Shown piece by piece: positions 1 to 9,317 of a stretch of DNA of 64,000 nucleotides. The position numbers and the translations under genes were made by a program. The first letter of the stretch is position 1; each line of letters opens with the position of its first letter. Origin of the DNA: Spirochaetota bacterium (GTDB lineage: Bacteria > Spirochaetota > Spirochaetia > Treponematales > UBA12059). The stretch covers positions 105,922-169,921 of the forward strand of contig JAKPPT010000068.1 of assembly GCA_029547205.1 (NCBI GenBank), in the 5' to 3' direction. The notes beneath the pieces were generated by a model. It was not told the DNA's origin. It searched no databases and saw nothing but the letters and a program-made list of their open reading frames with translations.

Positions 1-2
1 AA

Positions 3-380
3 CTCGATGCTGGTACACCGGATCAATTTTACCGCATGAGCGGACTAAAACCAGAAAGCAATGCATTCGAAACAGTAAAACGAAATATTATCACAGCAGG
101 CAAAATTCTACCGCTGGTCATACAAACTATGCTTGCTCGCTATCAAGGATTTCCTCCGACAGACTATGAATTAACCGAGTACACCAAACTGATACATTCA
201 ATGCTTGACAGTGGTGTGCTCATCGAACGAATTGATTTATATACAATTTCTAGAAAACCAATAACACCAGTAGTGAGTCCCCTTACCGATGCTGAACTGA
301 TTGATGCGGTTCATAGCATTGCTAATCATCTTCCAGGGAAAGCCATACGAGCTTTTGGAAAATCTACTCGAATTATGTAA
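3..380 (+). CDS. Radical SAM protein, C-terminal part (cut by window edge)
   Basis: The frame is open from base 3, the first complete codon, so this is the 3' end of a gene that starts upstream. The residues before the first Met read LDAGTPDQFYR, which resembles the SLDAG(D/T)PE.FR motif of COG0731-type radical SAM proteins. The following stretch (KILPLVIQTMLARYQG, then ERIDLYTISRKP, then SPLTDAELIDAV) matches the usual C-terminal pattern of that group. The CX3CX2C cluster site would lie upstream and cannot be seen. The substrate is unknown. Confidence 0.7.
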   Translation, partial: LDAGTPDQFYRMSGLKPESNAFETVKRNIITAGKILPLVIQTMLARYQGFPPTDYELTEYTKLIHSMLDSGVLIERIDLYTISRKPITPVVSPLTDAELIDAVHSIANHLPGKAIRAFGKSTRIM

Positions 381-460
381 GTAACAAGCTGTACTCAATA
401 CAATTACTAATTTTAAAAACGGCGCATGAAACCCACTGGTAAAGAAGCGAAAAATATCCG

Positions 461-479
461 ATACTGTATAATAGTATAA
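461..479 (+). promoter_or_regulatory. Possible -10 element for the 515 gene
   Basis: A perfect TATAAT lies at 467-472, about 42 bases before the ATG at 515 and after the stop of the preceding gene at 380. No convincing -35 box sits 16-18 bases upstream, so this is a weak call. A GGGAG ribosome-binding site lies at about 500-504. Confidence 0.35.
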
Positions 480-514
480 GAGGTTGAGACCATCCTTTCA
501 GGGAGCTTATAAGC

Positions 515-2896
515 ATGAATAAACCTTTCATTGTCTTGTTGTGCATACTAGTGCTTGTAACAGCTGGTATTGTCGCTATACATAATCAGTATCTCATATT
601 TGTTCCAGGGACTAACTCTATTTCTATAGAACAACCAATTTTTACATTTGCCTTTGACAGTGGTTATGTAATAATTGATCATAATGGCGAACGAATCTTA
701 TATTGCGATAAAAATTTTATTCTACAATGGATACATACACAAAATGAAATGCTCGGAACGATTACAGGAGCAGCTGCTAATCCTCTTACCCACGAATTGT
801 ATCTATTTGATTCTATATATTTAGCAGATGTTCATTATGAAAGGCTTATCCGATTTGATGTTTTAAAAGGCACACCAAAAGAAACAATCGTACAGTATAA
901 AACAGCTGACAGGCGATCATTTGTGCCCCGATCCCTTACGCTTTCGAACGATTCATTATTATACATGGAAAAGGATTCAGAAAACATTGTATATCTTAAA
1001 AAGAAATCACTTACCTCAAGTGCAGAAAAAGGCCTCTTTCGCACAAAATGGAATATAGATAGTGCAGAAATTGCAGCTCTTGATTCAAAATATTTTATTA
1101 AATCCGAAGGAACAGTGTTTCTGTATTATGGAGGTATTTTACAGACACTTCCAGAAATTCAGCAAAAACTAAAATACTGTTCAGCGATTTCGCAAGGCAA
1201 AGATAACTCACTCCTCTTAGCTGATACCTCCAGTGGCACACTGTTCCAGTATCAGTTTAATGGTCAGCTTGATCAATTTGCGCGAACATCTGAGCTTCTC
1301 GCATCGCTTACACCACGACCAGATCGACCCGGGTTACTGCTAGAAGATTATTTAAGCAAAAATTTTACTCTGAAATGGGATTCTGGACTTACATATTCAT
1401 CCGGTATTTCTTTTATATCATATAGTTCAGAAAAATATCTATTTATAGATAATATCAATAACAAAATTGTTATTGCATCAGATAAAGTTCCTGACACCTG
1501 TATGCAAGGGGTTATGCTCAGCAAAAAAACAATTCAAAAAACAATTTTGACATGGGCAGCACTGGCAATTGCATGTATAGCCTTTTTAGTTCTAATTTTT
1601 AACGTATTATTTTATCTTTATACAATTAAAAATAATCTAATAACATTTTTACTGGCACTTTTGCCAAGCATACTGATAATCATCGGTGTACTATTATTGG
1701 TGTTTTTTAATGCAGAACGCGCCACACTCAATACACAGCTAAAAGCAATTCAAAAGCAAGCCGTTAGTGCTGCGCAAAAAGCTGCTTCTTTAACTGATGG
1801 CGATAAGCTCTTAAAACTGAAAAGTGATAAAACTACCACCTATATTGAGGATCTAAAAAAAATAGTCTCAAAAACAGCAACTGATATTTCAAGAGATATT
1901 TTATTAACTGTCTGTATTCCTGGTGATATTTTACCGCTCACCGTTACAGATAACCTAAACGTATACCAGCCAAATCAACCTATACGTTTTATACCAACAC
2001 AAATATACGCAGAATTGCTTAAAATAAAACCAATTTCATATACCAGTAAAACAGGATCATTACTTTCGGTTTATGCACTGGCTCCAATTGTTGACAGTAG
2101 CAATAATCTCTCTGGGTTTTCGTGTGCAAAGATTAACATACTTATACCCACCATTAAAATTATAATGCAATATACAGTCGAAAAATATATAGTATACATG
2201 ATTATAACAGCAATAGGATTAGTATTAATTGGTTTAGTATTTTATCTAGTTACAAACAAATCACATGAACGCCCTCACATTACTAGCACTAAAGGAAATA
2301 CAACCGATAGCACTCAAGAAGAAACAACCACTGAACCTATTCTTGAAGACGACGATTTTGAAATACCCGTCATACCCGATATTAAATTCGAAGAAAATTA
2401 TAATGCCACAAGTGTTTTTTCGTTAGAAGAACTCCCTCCTATTGAAGATGCAAGCTTGCTTAAAAAGCTAGATAATATTACTAACACACCACTCTCTGAC
2501 AGTGGTGATAATAATACGTTACATAACAAAATGCTCTCACCAGAATCATCATTTTTTGCACGCGCTTCACAAATTCAGCAACATAGTGAACAACGACAAT
2601 CTGTAAAGCCAGAAGGTGCCGAGGAAAAATCTCCCGATCATGCCGATATCATCGAAATGCATAAAAATGCAGTATCGGCACTCAAATCTGGCAACAATAA
2701 ACTTGCTATTTCGATTCTGGAAAAATTGAGTGGACTTGTACCAAATGACACAAAAGTGTTAAACAATTTAGCAGTTGCATACAAACGAGATGGTGATGTA
2801 GCAAAAGCTATTACCAGTCTGGAGAAAGCTATTGCAATAAATCCAGACGATGCAGCAGCTAGAAAAAATCTTGCACTATTGAGGAAATCTAACTAA
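515..2896 (+). CDS. Membrane protein: propeller-like N-terminus, sensor-like loop, C-terminal TPR
   Basis: This is a 793-residue protein of unknown function. An N-terminal hydrophobic segment (about 5-22) is followed by about 300 residues of short beta-type repeats that look like an NHL-type propeller (GYVIIDHNGERIL, DSGLTYSSG). Two membrane helices follow (about 345-370 and 373-400), then an extracytoplasmic-looking segment of about 140 residues and a last helix near 548-572. The cytoplasmic tail is acidic and ends in about two TPR units (about 705-793, with LNNLAVAYKRDG and AIAINPDDAAARKNLA). Its TAA overlaps the ATG of the PHP gene by one base, so the two are probably cotranslated. A scaffold or sensor role is inference only. 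Confidence 0.75.
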   Translation: MNKPFIVLLCILVLVTAGIVAIHNQYLIFVPGTNSISIEQPIFTFAFDSGYVIIDHNGERILYCDKNFILQWIHTQNEMLGTITGAAANPLTHELYLFDSIYLADVHYERLIRFDVLKGTPKETIVQYKTADRRSFVPRSLTLSNDSLLYMEKDSENIVYLKKKSLTSSAEKGLFRTKWNIDSAEIAALDSKYFIKSEGTVFLYYGGILQTLPEIQQKLKYCSAISQGKDNSLLLADTSSGTLFQYQFNGQLDQFARTSELLASLTPRPDRPGLLLEDYLSKNFTLKWDSGLTYSSGISFISYSSEKYLFIDNINNKIVIASDKVPDTCMQGVMLSKKTIQKTILTWAALAIACIAFLVLIFNVLFYLYTIKNNLITFLLALLPSILIIIGVLLLVFFNAERATLNTQLKAIQKQAVSAAQKAASLTDGDKLLKLKSDKTTTYIEDLKKIVSKTATDISRDILLTVCIPGDILPLTVTDNLNVYQPNQPIRFIPTQIYAELLKIKPISYTSKTGSLLSVYALAPIVDSSNNLSGFSCAKINILIPTIKIIMQYTVEKYIVYMIITAIGLVLIGLVFYLVTNKSHERPHITSTKGNTTDSTQEETTTEPILEDDDFEIPVIPDIKFEENYNATSVFSLEELPPIEDASLLKKLDNITNTPLSDSGDNNTLHNKMLSPESSFFARASQIQQHSEQRQSVKPEGAEEKSPDHADIIEMHKNAVSALKSGNNKLAISILEKLSGLVPNDTKVLNNLAVAYKRDGDVAKAITSLEKAIAINPDDAAARKNLALLRKSN

Positions 2897-3744
2897 TGAT
2901 TGATCTTCATACACACTCAAGCGCCAGCGATGGCTCCTGGTCACCAGCAAAACTTATACATATGGCAAAAGACGCAGGTATTGGAGCAATTGCATTAACC
3001 GATCACGACTGTATTGATGGCATCCAGGAAGCAGAACAAGCTGCAGCACGTTGTGGTATCAGACTCATACGAGGTGTTGAAATTGAAATTGTCTTTTCAC
3101 CAGGAGAATTTCATTTGTTAGGATTAGATCTTGCTCCAGAAACCGATCTGGAACATTTCTTTGACACAAAGCTTTTTGAAACAATGAAACAACTTGCTCA
3201 AGCAAGGGAAACCAGGAACCGTCAAGTGTTAAAAAAATTTGCAGACGATGGCTATCCGGTAAGCTATGATGAAATCAAAGAAAAATACGGAACACGGATG
3301 ATAGGACGTCCTCATATTGCAGAACACCTTGTTGATAAAGGAATTGTTAAAAACAAACAAAAGGCTTTCGATGAATTTCTTGCTAAAGGTAAACCGTACT
3401 TTATTCAAAAAAATTGTATTGATCTCCAGCTTGCAATTAATCTTATTCATGATGCAGGAGGTCTTGCATTTACCGCACATCCTATGTCGTTATACGTTAG
3501 CTGGCCACATCTTAAATCACTCCTCATAGAATGGAAAGAAATGGGTCTTGATGGTATTGAAGCATGGCATCCGCTTGCTCGGGTTACCGACTGTGAACGT
3601 CTTGAGCGCCTTGCCCGTGAACTCGGGTTGAGAATCAGTGCAGGAAGCGATTATCACGGCCCCATCCGCCCTGACAGGAAACTTGGTCTTACTGCAGGCG
3701 ATAGACCTATTGATGATATGTACCTTTCTGCAATTAAGCGTTAA
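2896..3744 (+). CDS. PHP-domain phosphoesterase (RNase AM / nucleoside bisphosphate phosphatase type)
   Basis: This 282-residue protein has the metal-binding motifs of the PHP family: DLHTHSSASDG at 3-13, LTDHD at about 34-38, GVEIEI at about 59-64, AHP at about 195 and GSDYHG near 253. Length and motif order match the YciV/TrpH group, which removes 3' phosphates from nucleoside 3',5'-bisphosphates and trims RNA 5' ends. It is stop-start coupled to the upstream membrane/TPR gene. The exact substrate cannot be decided from sequence. Confidence 0.85.
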   Translation: MIDLHTHSSASDGSWSPAKLIHMAKDAGIGAIALTDHDCIDGIQEAEQAAARCGIRLIRGVEIEIVFSPGEFHLLGLDLAPETDLEHFFDTKLFETMKQLAQARETRNRQVLKKFADDGYPVSYDEIKEKYGTRMIGRPHIAEHLVDKGIVKNKQKAFDEFLAKGKPYFIQKNCIDLQLAINLIHDAGGLAFTAHPMSLYVSWPHLKSLLIEWKEMGLDGIEAWHPLARVTDCERLERLARELGLRISAGSDYHGPIRPDRKLGLTAGDRPIDDMYLSAIKR

Positions 3745-3816
3745 AATAATAGTAAGCACTGATTACCTTGTTGAGCTCTATAAATATTTCTGTACAATTT
3801 CAATAGGGAGGCTGCT

Positions 3817-5286
3817 ATGTACATACTTCTTGATTTTTTTACACTGTTACTTAGTTTTGGATTTTTAGTCATCGCTCGTTATTTTTTTAAATATAAGAAA
3901 ATGTTAATTAAATTTTTTACGCCACTATTTATTATTTGCTTTCTCGCTTTAGTAGCTACATCTATCAATAATTGGCGTACATTTTATTTATATGAGTTTT
4001 GCTTCATACTGCTCATTACTGATGCATTGAACATTGTTTCAATCTGGTCAGAGCAGTCTGCACTTCCTCGTCCTCTATTTATTATTGGCATAATCTTTGG
4101 CATACTCGCAGTGATTGCTGTGTACGCATTCCCCATAAAAAATATCACGCCTCCCACGGGTGAGAAGAATGTCGGGACCACAGCTTTTATGCTTATCGAT
4201 GAAAACCGTAAAGAAATTTATGGGCCAGATTCACAGAAAGGATGTCCGCGCCGCATTATGGTTCAGGTCTGGTACCCGGCTCTTCCAGTAACTACTAAAT
4301 CAAAAGCAGCATCGAGTACCAATAGTAAAACAGCACACGGTAAACGCACGCAATGGCTTCCTGATAGAATCATATATAAATCACTTGCACAATTTGGAAA
4401 TCTGCCACCATTTGCAATGTCACACCTGGGCTATATTATGAGCAACTCTTATGAAAATGTATATTTTTTTAACCCATCACAACGCTATCCTGTCATAATA
4501 ATTTCACACGGATGGGGAGGCTCTCGTTTTATACATACTAATCTTGCAGAGGAATATGCCAGCCATGGATTTATTGTTCTGGCAATTGATCATTCGTATG
4601 GATCGCTCGCTGTCCAATTCCCGGACGGCTTACAGGCCATACAGGATAAAAATGCTCTTGGTACTTTTTTTTCGCACAAAAACGAAGCTTACTGGCAAAG
4701 AGCAAGAGTACTCGAAGAAACCTACGCTGCAGATACTGCTCTGGTTCTCGATTATATACTTACAGGTAAACTTCCTCTGGAATTACCTACAGTTGCAGGG
4801 ACAGTCTCTCTCAATGCTGTTATAGATTCCAGATCAATAGGACTCATTGCTCATTCCACAGGAGCTGGAGCTGGTTACTATTTAACGCAAAATCGCAGTG
4901 AAATAAAAGCGTTCATTGCACTCGATGCATGGCTTGAACCCGTTGAACAAGTTCTCGCTCCATCCCTCTCCTCTGTACTGCAAATCGGTAGTGCTCAGTG
5001 GGAACAGGGACATAATGCTGATCTTGTAAGCAAAACAATTTCGTTAACACCACAGAGCATGAGCATACGAATAAAAGATAGTACTCACATGGATATGGCA
5101 ATGATCAGATATTTAACGAATGTTGGTGCAATAATTAAATGGAGCGGTACGATTAATAGTTCTCTATACGAAAAAACATTGCGAAATATTACCTTAAATT
5201 GGTTTACAAGCATACTTATAAACCATGATTTTGAAGAGGCCCGACTGAAAATTGAGTCCTTGCGAGGAACCTATCCTGTATATTAA
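3817..5286 (+). CDS. Alpha/beta hydrolase, PAF-acetylhydrolase-like, membrane-anchored
   Basis: This is a 489-residue protein. Three or four hydrophobic segments fill the first 110 residues and the hydrolase domain follows. The oxyanion-hole motif is ISHGWGGSR (about 229-237). The nucleophile elbow is LIAHSTGAGAG, a G-x-S-x-G-like site with Ala for the first Gly. The acid lies in IALDAWLEP and the histidine in KDSTHMDMA. This arrangement is that of the platelet-activating-factor acetylhydrolase family. A good ribosome site (TAGGGAGG) precedes the ATG. A lipase or esterase role at the membrane is inference. Confidence 0.8.
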   Translation: MYILLDFFTLLLSFGFLVIARYFFKYKKMLIKFFTPLFIICFLALVATSINNWRTFYLYEFCFILLITDALNIVSIWSEQSALPRPLFIIGIIFGILAVIAVYAFPIKNITPPTGEKNVGTTAFMLIDENRKEIYGPDSQKGCPRRIMVQVWYPALPVTTKSKAASSTNSKTAHGKRTQWLPDRIIYKSLAQFGNLPPFAMSHLGYIMSNSYENVYFFNPSQRYPVIIISHGWGGSRFIHTNLAEEYASHGFIVLAIDHSYGSLAVQFPDGLQAIQDKNALGTFFSHKNEAYWQRARVLEETYAADTALVLDYILTGKLPLELPTVAGTVSLNAVIDSRSIGLIAHSTGAGAGYYLTQNRSEIKAFIALDAWLEPVEQVLAPSLSSVLQIGSAQWEQGHNADLVSKTISLTPQSMSIRIKDSTHMDMAMIRYLTNVGAIIKWSGTINSSLYEKTLRNITLNWFTSILINHDFEEARLKIESLRGTYPVY

Positions 5287-5302
5287 TTTTTACTAACACA
5301 GT

Positions 5303-6193
5303 ATGTACATTGATGCGCATTTTCATATTGATGACCTCATGGAATATGTAGCAAACGTATCTGAACACCTTACTGGAGCAAATATCTCTGGAATTGCATC
5401 CTGTCATTCGCTTGAGAGCTTTGAAACAACAGCTGCCCTCATAAACAATATCAATACAAACACTATGACTGCATCTTGCACAAATACTACATCGAGTGCC
5501 CCCTGTATTCATATAAGTTTTGGTATCCATCCGCAAGCAGTATCGATGAGTCTTGTCGAACTAATTACCGATTTAGCTCACAGAAATGCCATTCGAGCCA
5601 TTGGAGAATGTGGGTTTGATTTTTATGGGGACAGACCCGGTTGTATGCTTAACGATACAAATCTTTCACTTCAAAAAGAGGCGTTTGAAGCTCAACTGGA
5701 TCTTGCAGAACGATTCGGACTTCCCATCATTATTCATGCACGCAAAGCAGAATCCATACTATTCCAGTATACGAAACAGCTTGCAAAACTGCGGGCTGTC
5801 ATCTTTCATTCATGGAACAAATCTCCACAAGAAGCTCGAGACCTGCTCCGCCATATTCCCGAAGCGTTCTTTTCAATTGGCACAAGCATTGTGAATGGCA
5901 ATAAGAAAACCTTTGCATCAGCAGGTACGCTCCCGCTTACCCATATACTTACTGAATCCGATGCTCCCTGGCAACCACCACGATTAGAACCCGTACAGGG
6001 TTCACCTGTTATACGCCCCTTTAGCAGCCAGGAAGACATTCCACGAATAATCTCATTTATTACTGCGGCACGAGAGCTCAATGGCACATTCGTTCCAGGA
6101 TTCTGGTTACAACAACCAGACAATACGTTGCGCAGTGAAATTATTCATACGATATCGAACAATTTTGAAAGGATTTTTAATGAACATATTTGA
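5303..6193 (+). CDS. tatD: TatD family metal-dependent hydrolase
   Basis: This 296-residue protein has the TatD signatures: DAHFHID (4-10), FGIHPQ, GECGFD with the metal-bridging Glu, IIHARKA, IFHSW and TESDAPW. TatD proteins are Mg2+-dependent 3'-5' DNases with proofreading roles for D-aminoacyl-tRNA or in DNA repair. The stretch just after GECGFDFY reads GDRPG and is encoded by a copy of the dispersed GGGGACAGACC repeat at 5627-5637, in a loop where relatives are shorter. The gene overlaps tcdA by 14 bases. Confidence 0.88.
   Translation: MYIDAHFHIDDLMEYVANVSEHLTGANISGIASCHSLESFETTAALINNINTNTMTASCTNTTSSAPCIHISFGIHPQAVSMSLVELITDLAHRNAIRAIGECGFDFYGDRPGCMLNDTNLSLQKEAFEAQLDLAERFGLPIIIHARKAESILFQYTKQLAKLRAVIFHSWNKSPQEARDLLRHIPEAFFSIGTSIVNGNKKTFASAGTLPLTHILTESDAPWQPPRLEPVQGSPVIRPFSSQEDIPRIISFITAARELNGTFVPGFWLQQPDNTLRSEIIHTISNNFERIFNEHI
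5627..5637 (-). repeat. Dispersed GGTCTGTCCCC repeat inside tatD
   Basis: The + strand reads GGGGACAGACC and the minus strand reads CCGGGTCTGTCCCCATA, close to the full consensus SCGGGTCTGTCCCCNTAG. It lies in frame in tatD and encodes GDRP. Confidence 0.7.
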
Positions 6194-7100
6194 TCGACTT
6201 GAAATTCTCATTGGTACTCAAGGTCTCGAAAAACTTTCCAGGAGCCATGTCTGTATTTTTGGGCTTGGAGGAGTAGGTGCTGCAGCTGCAATGGATTTAG
6301 TACGCTCGGGTATTGGAACACTTACTGTGTTTGATTTCGATACAGTACAGTCAAGCAACCTCAACAGATTATATTTTGGTTACCGTTCCGAAATAGGTAA
6401 ATCAAAAACACAGGTATTTATGGAATATGCAAAAAATATTAACCCTACTATCACCATACATGAGCACAACGTTCTTGTATCGAGCAAACAAAAACCAGAA
6501 TACAATGCTGGACATAATCATTCTGAAAGTAATACTGAAATGCGACACAGTGCTACTGCTGCTCCATTTGAAACAATTTCTGCACGCGATATTCCGCTCT
6601 CATGTGATTTTTATCTTGATTGTATAGACACACTTGCTCCAAAACTTGCAGTTCTTTCAATATTGCTGGAACAAAAACTTCCATTTGCTTCGAGCATGGG
6701 GACTGGTGGCAGACTCTGCCCGGAACTCCTTAAAATTAGCAGTATCTGGGAGACACGAGGATGCCCGCTTGCTCAGCGTGTTCGTACCCGCCTTCGAAAG
6801 TTTGGGTTCCTGGAGCCGATAAAGCAAAATAAAAAACAATTTCCTGACCGCTGTGCTGATTTTCTCTGTGTCTGGTCTGACGAACCTCCAGTTAAACCGC
6901 GCATGCCGAACCAAACTGAACAAGGAAATTCCAGTTCCCTGTCAACATACTCCTTCGAAAGTGATCATTCAACAGATTCAGAGTATGCATACAAAGAAAT
7001 ACGCAAGCGTGGCGAACAGGGATCATCAGCATTTGTACCACAAACAGCCGGGCATATGCTGGCCAGCTTATGCGTAAGAAAACTACTCGGGAAACTATGA
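6180..7100 (+). CDS. tcdA: ThiF/E1-like tRNA threonylcarbamoyladenosine dehydratase (TcdA family)
   Basis: The frame is open further upstream, but the family start MNIFDRLEILIGTQGLEKL fits the ATG at 6180, giving 306 residues with an AAAGG ribosome site just upstream. The nucleotide-binding motif is CIFGLGGVGAAAA, followed by FDFDTVQSSNLNR. The stretch PLAQRVRTRLRKFG matches the TcdA signature DPLARRVRKRLRK. TcdA dehydrates t6A37 of tRNA to cyclic t6A using ATP. An insertion of about 30 residues rich in His, Ser and Thr interrupts the domain near 100-130. Overlap with tatD suggests a shared transcript. Confidence 0.85.
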   Translation: MNIFDRLEILIGTQGLEKLSRSHVCIFGLGGVGAAAAMDLVRSGIGTLTVFDFDTVQSSNLNRLYFGYRSEIGKSKTQVFMEYAKNINPTITIHEHNVLVSSKQKPEYNAGHNHSESNTEMRHSATAAPFETISARDIPLSCDFYLDCIDTLAPKLAVLSILLEQKLPFASSMGTGGRLCPELLKISSIWETRGCPLAQRVRTRLRKFGFLEPIKQNKKQFPDRCADFLCVWSDEPPVKPRMPNQTEQGNSSSLSTYSFESDHSTDSEYAYKEIRKRGEQGSSAFVPQTAGHMLASLCVRKLLGKL

Positions 7101-7141
7101 CTGCATTACACCTACTTCTAACGTGCTTTTCACAATAAAAA

Positions 7142-9169
7142 CTAACGTTTATGTCTTTTAATCTTCCAGCTAAAACCGTATGGCGGCAATGTTTTAAAAC
7201 AGACACGACGTGTTTTATCAGTATGGTTAAGGAGTAGCGTGCAGGTATTGCCATCATTCAATGTACGCTGTACTACTTCTATACCATATCCTTTGAATCG
7301 TGCTTTTATACCAGCATCGTGAAGTATTTTTTTATATAAAATAAATGTTAACACAGCATCAGGAGAGGTACCAATGTAATATACAAATCCTTTACCATGT
7401 TGATTTCGTGTTATTGCAGGTTTACCACTATAAAAAACTTTTGCTTTTTTCCCATTTATCCAGCGTGTTCCTCCATAACGAGCAATCACCTCTGCTGTAT
7501 AAGGAATTAACTGTTCAGCCCACACTTCTCCTTTACCCAGCAGAAAACCTCTCCTAACTCCGATAGAACCTTTCCCTAATGCCTCGAACGCTTCAACTTG
7601 CACACCTGCCATCTCGGAAAAAATGCCGGGTAGCGGTTTATCAATATTCCAGTTTTCCAGAGTCCGTGCCCCTGCTCGCCAGCCCAGAACAAGCACACCA
7701 CCATCTTTCACCCAAGCGTCAATCTTCTGTGCAAACGCAGGATCAGCAAGCTCATAGAGTGGAAGCGAAATCAATTTATAGTTCTGCAGCGTTACTGCCT
7801 CTGCAGGTTTTACATCGGCTTCCACATTAAAAATAGAAAAACCAGCGTACCAGCGCGCAAGCTCAGCATCAAACCCTACACTGCTCCAGCTGTTCATCCA
7901 ATTTTCAAGACCAGTACTGAGCGGCTGCTGTCGAATCAGGTTGGCATTATCTCGCGTATAGACAAGGCATGCTTGGGCAGAAACCGGGTTACCAGCAAAT
8001 GAATTAAAAAGCTCTGCAGTGTGCTCAATATTTTCTTTTATTTTTTTTGAACGCGGTGTATCCTCATTATCAGTATCAAAAATACCATAACAGAGCTGTT
8101 CCTGAGCAAACGGTGCGGTACGCCATCTAAAATAGAAAAGTCGATCGGCACCATGCGCTACAGCCTGATTTGTCCACAACACAACCTGCTCTGGAGGAGG
8201 GAGATATCCTAGTTTAGTGTGTCCCTGAATTCCAGTAAACTGCTCCATTATTGCAAAGTTTCCTGTTGATTTTAGTCCGCGGGTATATGCAAGCGCATAA
8301 TTGGTGAATATATAAGGGACAGGTTCACTCTGGTCTCCCCAGACCGGATAATTATCATATGCAGCTATATCGAGCGGCTCAAAAAGCTTTTTCATATCGA
8401 TACACTGAGAAAGCGGTGATGGATAGAGGTTTGTTGTTATCCAGTGCTTTTTGCCACAAAAACGTCTGAGAATTGCTGCCTGCTCATGCACAAAATCGAC
8501 ATTGGTATCTGACATGAACCGATCGTAATCCAAAATGAGGGATGGATTTTGCTGAGTTGCAGGCTGAGAACGAGGCACAGGAACCTGTTCAAATCGTGAA
8601 TACGAAGTACTCCAGAAGACTGTCCCCCACGTTTCATTGAGATTTTTTATCGTTCCATATTTTTTTTGCAGCCATTCATGCCAGGCTCGCTCACATGAAG
8701 CACAGATACAGTGGTCCGAACCCTCATGGCCTATTTCGTTATCGATCTGCCAGCCTGCCACAGCAGGGTTCTCTGCAAAATGTTCGGCCACTGCTGTAAC
8801 CAATTTTCTTGCGGCATCTCGATATGTTTTATTGTTTAAACACGCCAAACGCCGTGCACCAAAATCTCTATCCATTCTATTACTAAAAACAGCACGTATT
8901 GATGGGTCTTTTTCAAGGAGCCAGATTGGGAACGTTGCAGTTGGTGTACCTAAGACAACTTGTAAACCTGCATTATAAAGAACCTGAATCGCCTCATCAA
9001 ATAATGTAAAATCATAGGTGCCTTCAACCGGCTCAAGGAGTGCCCAGGCAAATTCCATAATGCGCACATGAGTAAAGCCAAAATTCCGTATTCTAACTGC
9101 ATCTTCTGCCCAGCGCTTTTTTTCCCACTGTTCAGGATAATAGTCCACACCCCATATAAAATTATGCAT
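7142..9169 (-). CDS. GH42 beta-galactosidase
   Basis: This 675-residue protein belongs to glycoside hydrolase family 42. It begins NFIWGVDYYPEQW. The acid/base Glu is E145 in WQIDNEIGHE and the nucleophile is E309 in AIMEQFTG. Cysteines at 110, 154, 156 and 159 fit the family's structural zinc site. The A domain is followed by the trimerisation domain and a short C-terminal beta domain. The start at 9169 was chosen because GGAGG lies 6 bases upstream; an in-frame upstream start would add 13 unlikely residues. There is no signal peptide, so it acts in the cytoplasm on imported galactosides. No sugar transporter lies beside it. Confidence 0.92.
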   Translation of the reverse strand: MHNFIWGVDYYPEQWEKKRWAEDAVRIRNFGFTHVRIMEFAWALLEPVEGTYDFTLFDEAIQVLYNAGLQVVLGTPTATFPIWLLEKDPSIRAVFSNRMDRDFGARRLACLNNKTYRDAARKLVTAVAEHFAENPAVAGWQIDNEIGHEGSDHCICASCERAWHEWLQKKYGTIKNLNETWGTVFWSTSYSRFEQVPVPRSQPATQQNPSLILDYDRFMSDTNVDFVHEQAAILRRFCGKKHWITTNLYPSPLSQCIDMKKLFEPLDIAAYDNYPVWGDQSEPVPYIFTNYALAYTRGLKSTGNFAIMEQFTGIQGHTKLGYLPPPEQVVLWTNQAVAHGADRLFYFRWRTAPFAQEQLCYGIFDTDNEDTPRSKKIKENIEHTAELFNSFAGNPVSAQACLVYTRDNANLIRQQPLSTGLENWMNSWSSVGFDAELARWYAGFSIFNVEADVKPAEAVTLQNYKLISLPLYELADPAFAQKIDAWVKDGGVLVLGWRAGARTLENWNIDKPLPGIFSEMAGVQVEAFEALGKGSIGVRRGFLLGKGEVWAEQLIPYTAEVIARYGGTRWINGKKAKVFYSGKPAITRNQHGKGFVYYIGTSPDAVLTFILYKKILHDAGIKARFKGYGIEVVQRTLNDGNTCTLLLNHTDKTRRVCFKTLPPYGFSWKIKRHKR

Positions 9170-9199
9170 AGATTCCTCCGAAGCTCGTTGTACAAATAT

Positions 9200-9276
9200 T
9201 TGCAACACCTTTCATTGCAACAGTGCTTATTATAAGGCTATATGAGTACTCTATCCTAATTAGCAGCGGTTTGCAA
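9200..9276 (-). promoter_or_regulatory. Upstream region of GH42 gene with three TTGCAA sites
   Basis: The palindromic hexamer TTGCAA occurs at 9200-9205, 9215-9220 and 9271-9276. The first two sit in a longer TTGCAACA direct repeat. On the minus strand TTGCAA at 9271-9276 could be a -35 box, with TAGAGT 17 bases further on, and a TATAAT is present at 9229-9234. Repeated sites in a sugar-gene promoter suggest an operator, but the regulator is unknown. Confidence 0.3.
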
Positions 9277-9317
9277 TATAATAAAGAAGTAACCTTATTT
9301 GAATATGATTGAGACGA

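Noticed and set aside
8618-8632. ACTGTCCCCCAC in the GH42 gene resembling the dispersed repeat
   Set aside because: It lacks the GGT half and encodes the family-conserved WGTVFW motif.
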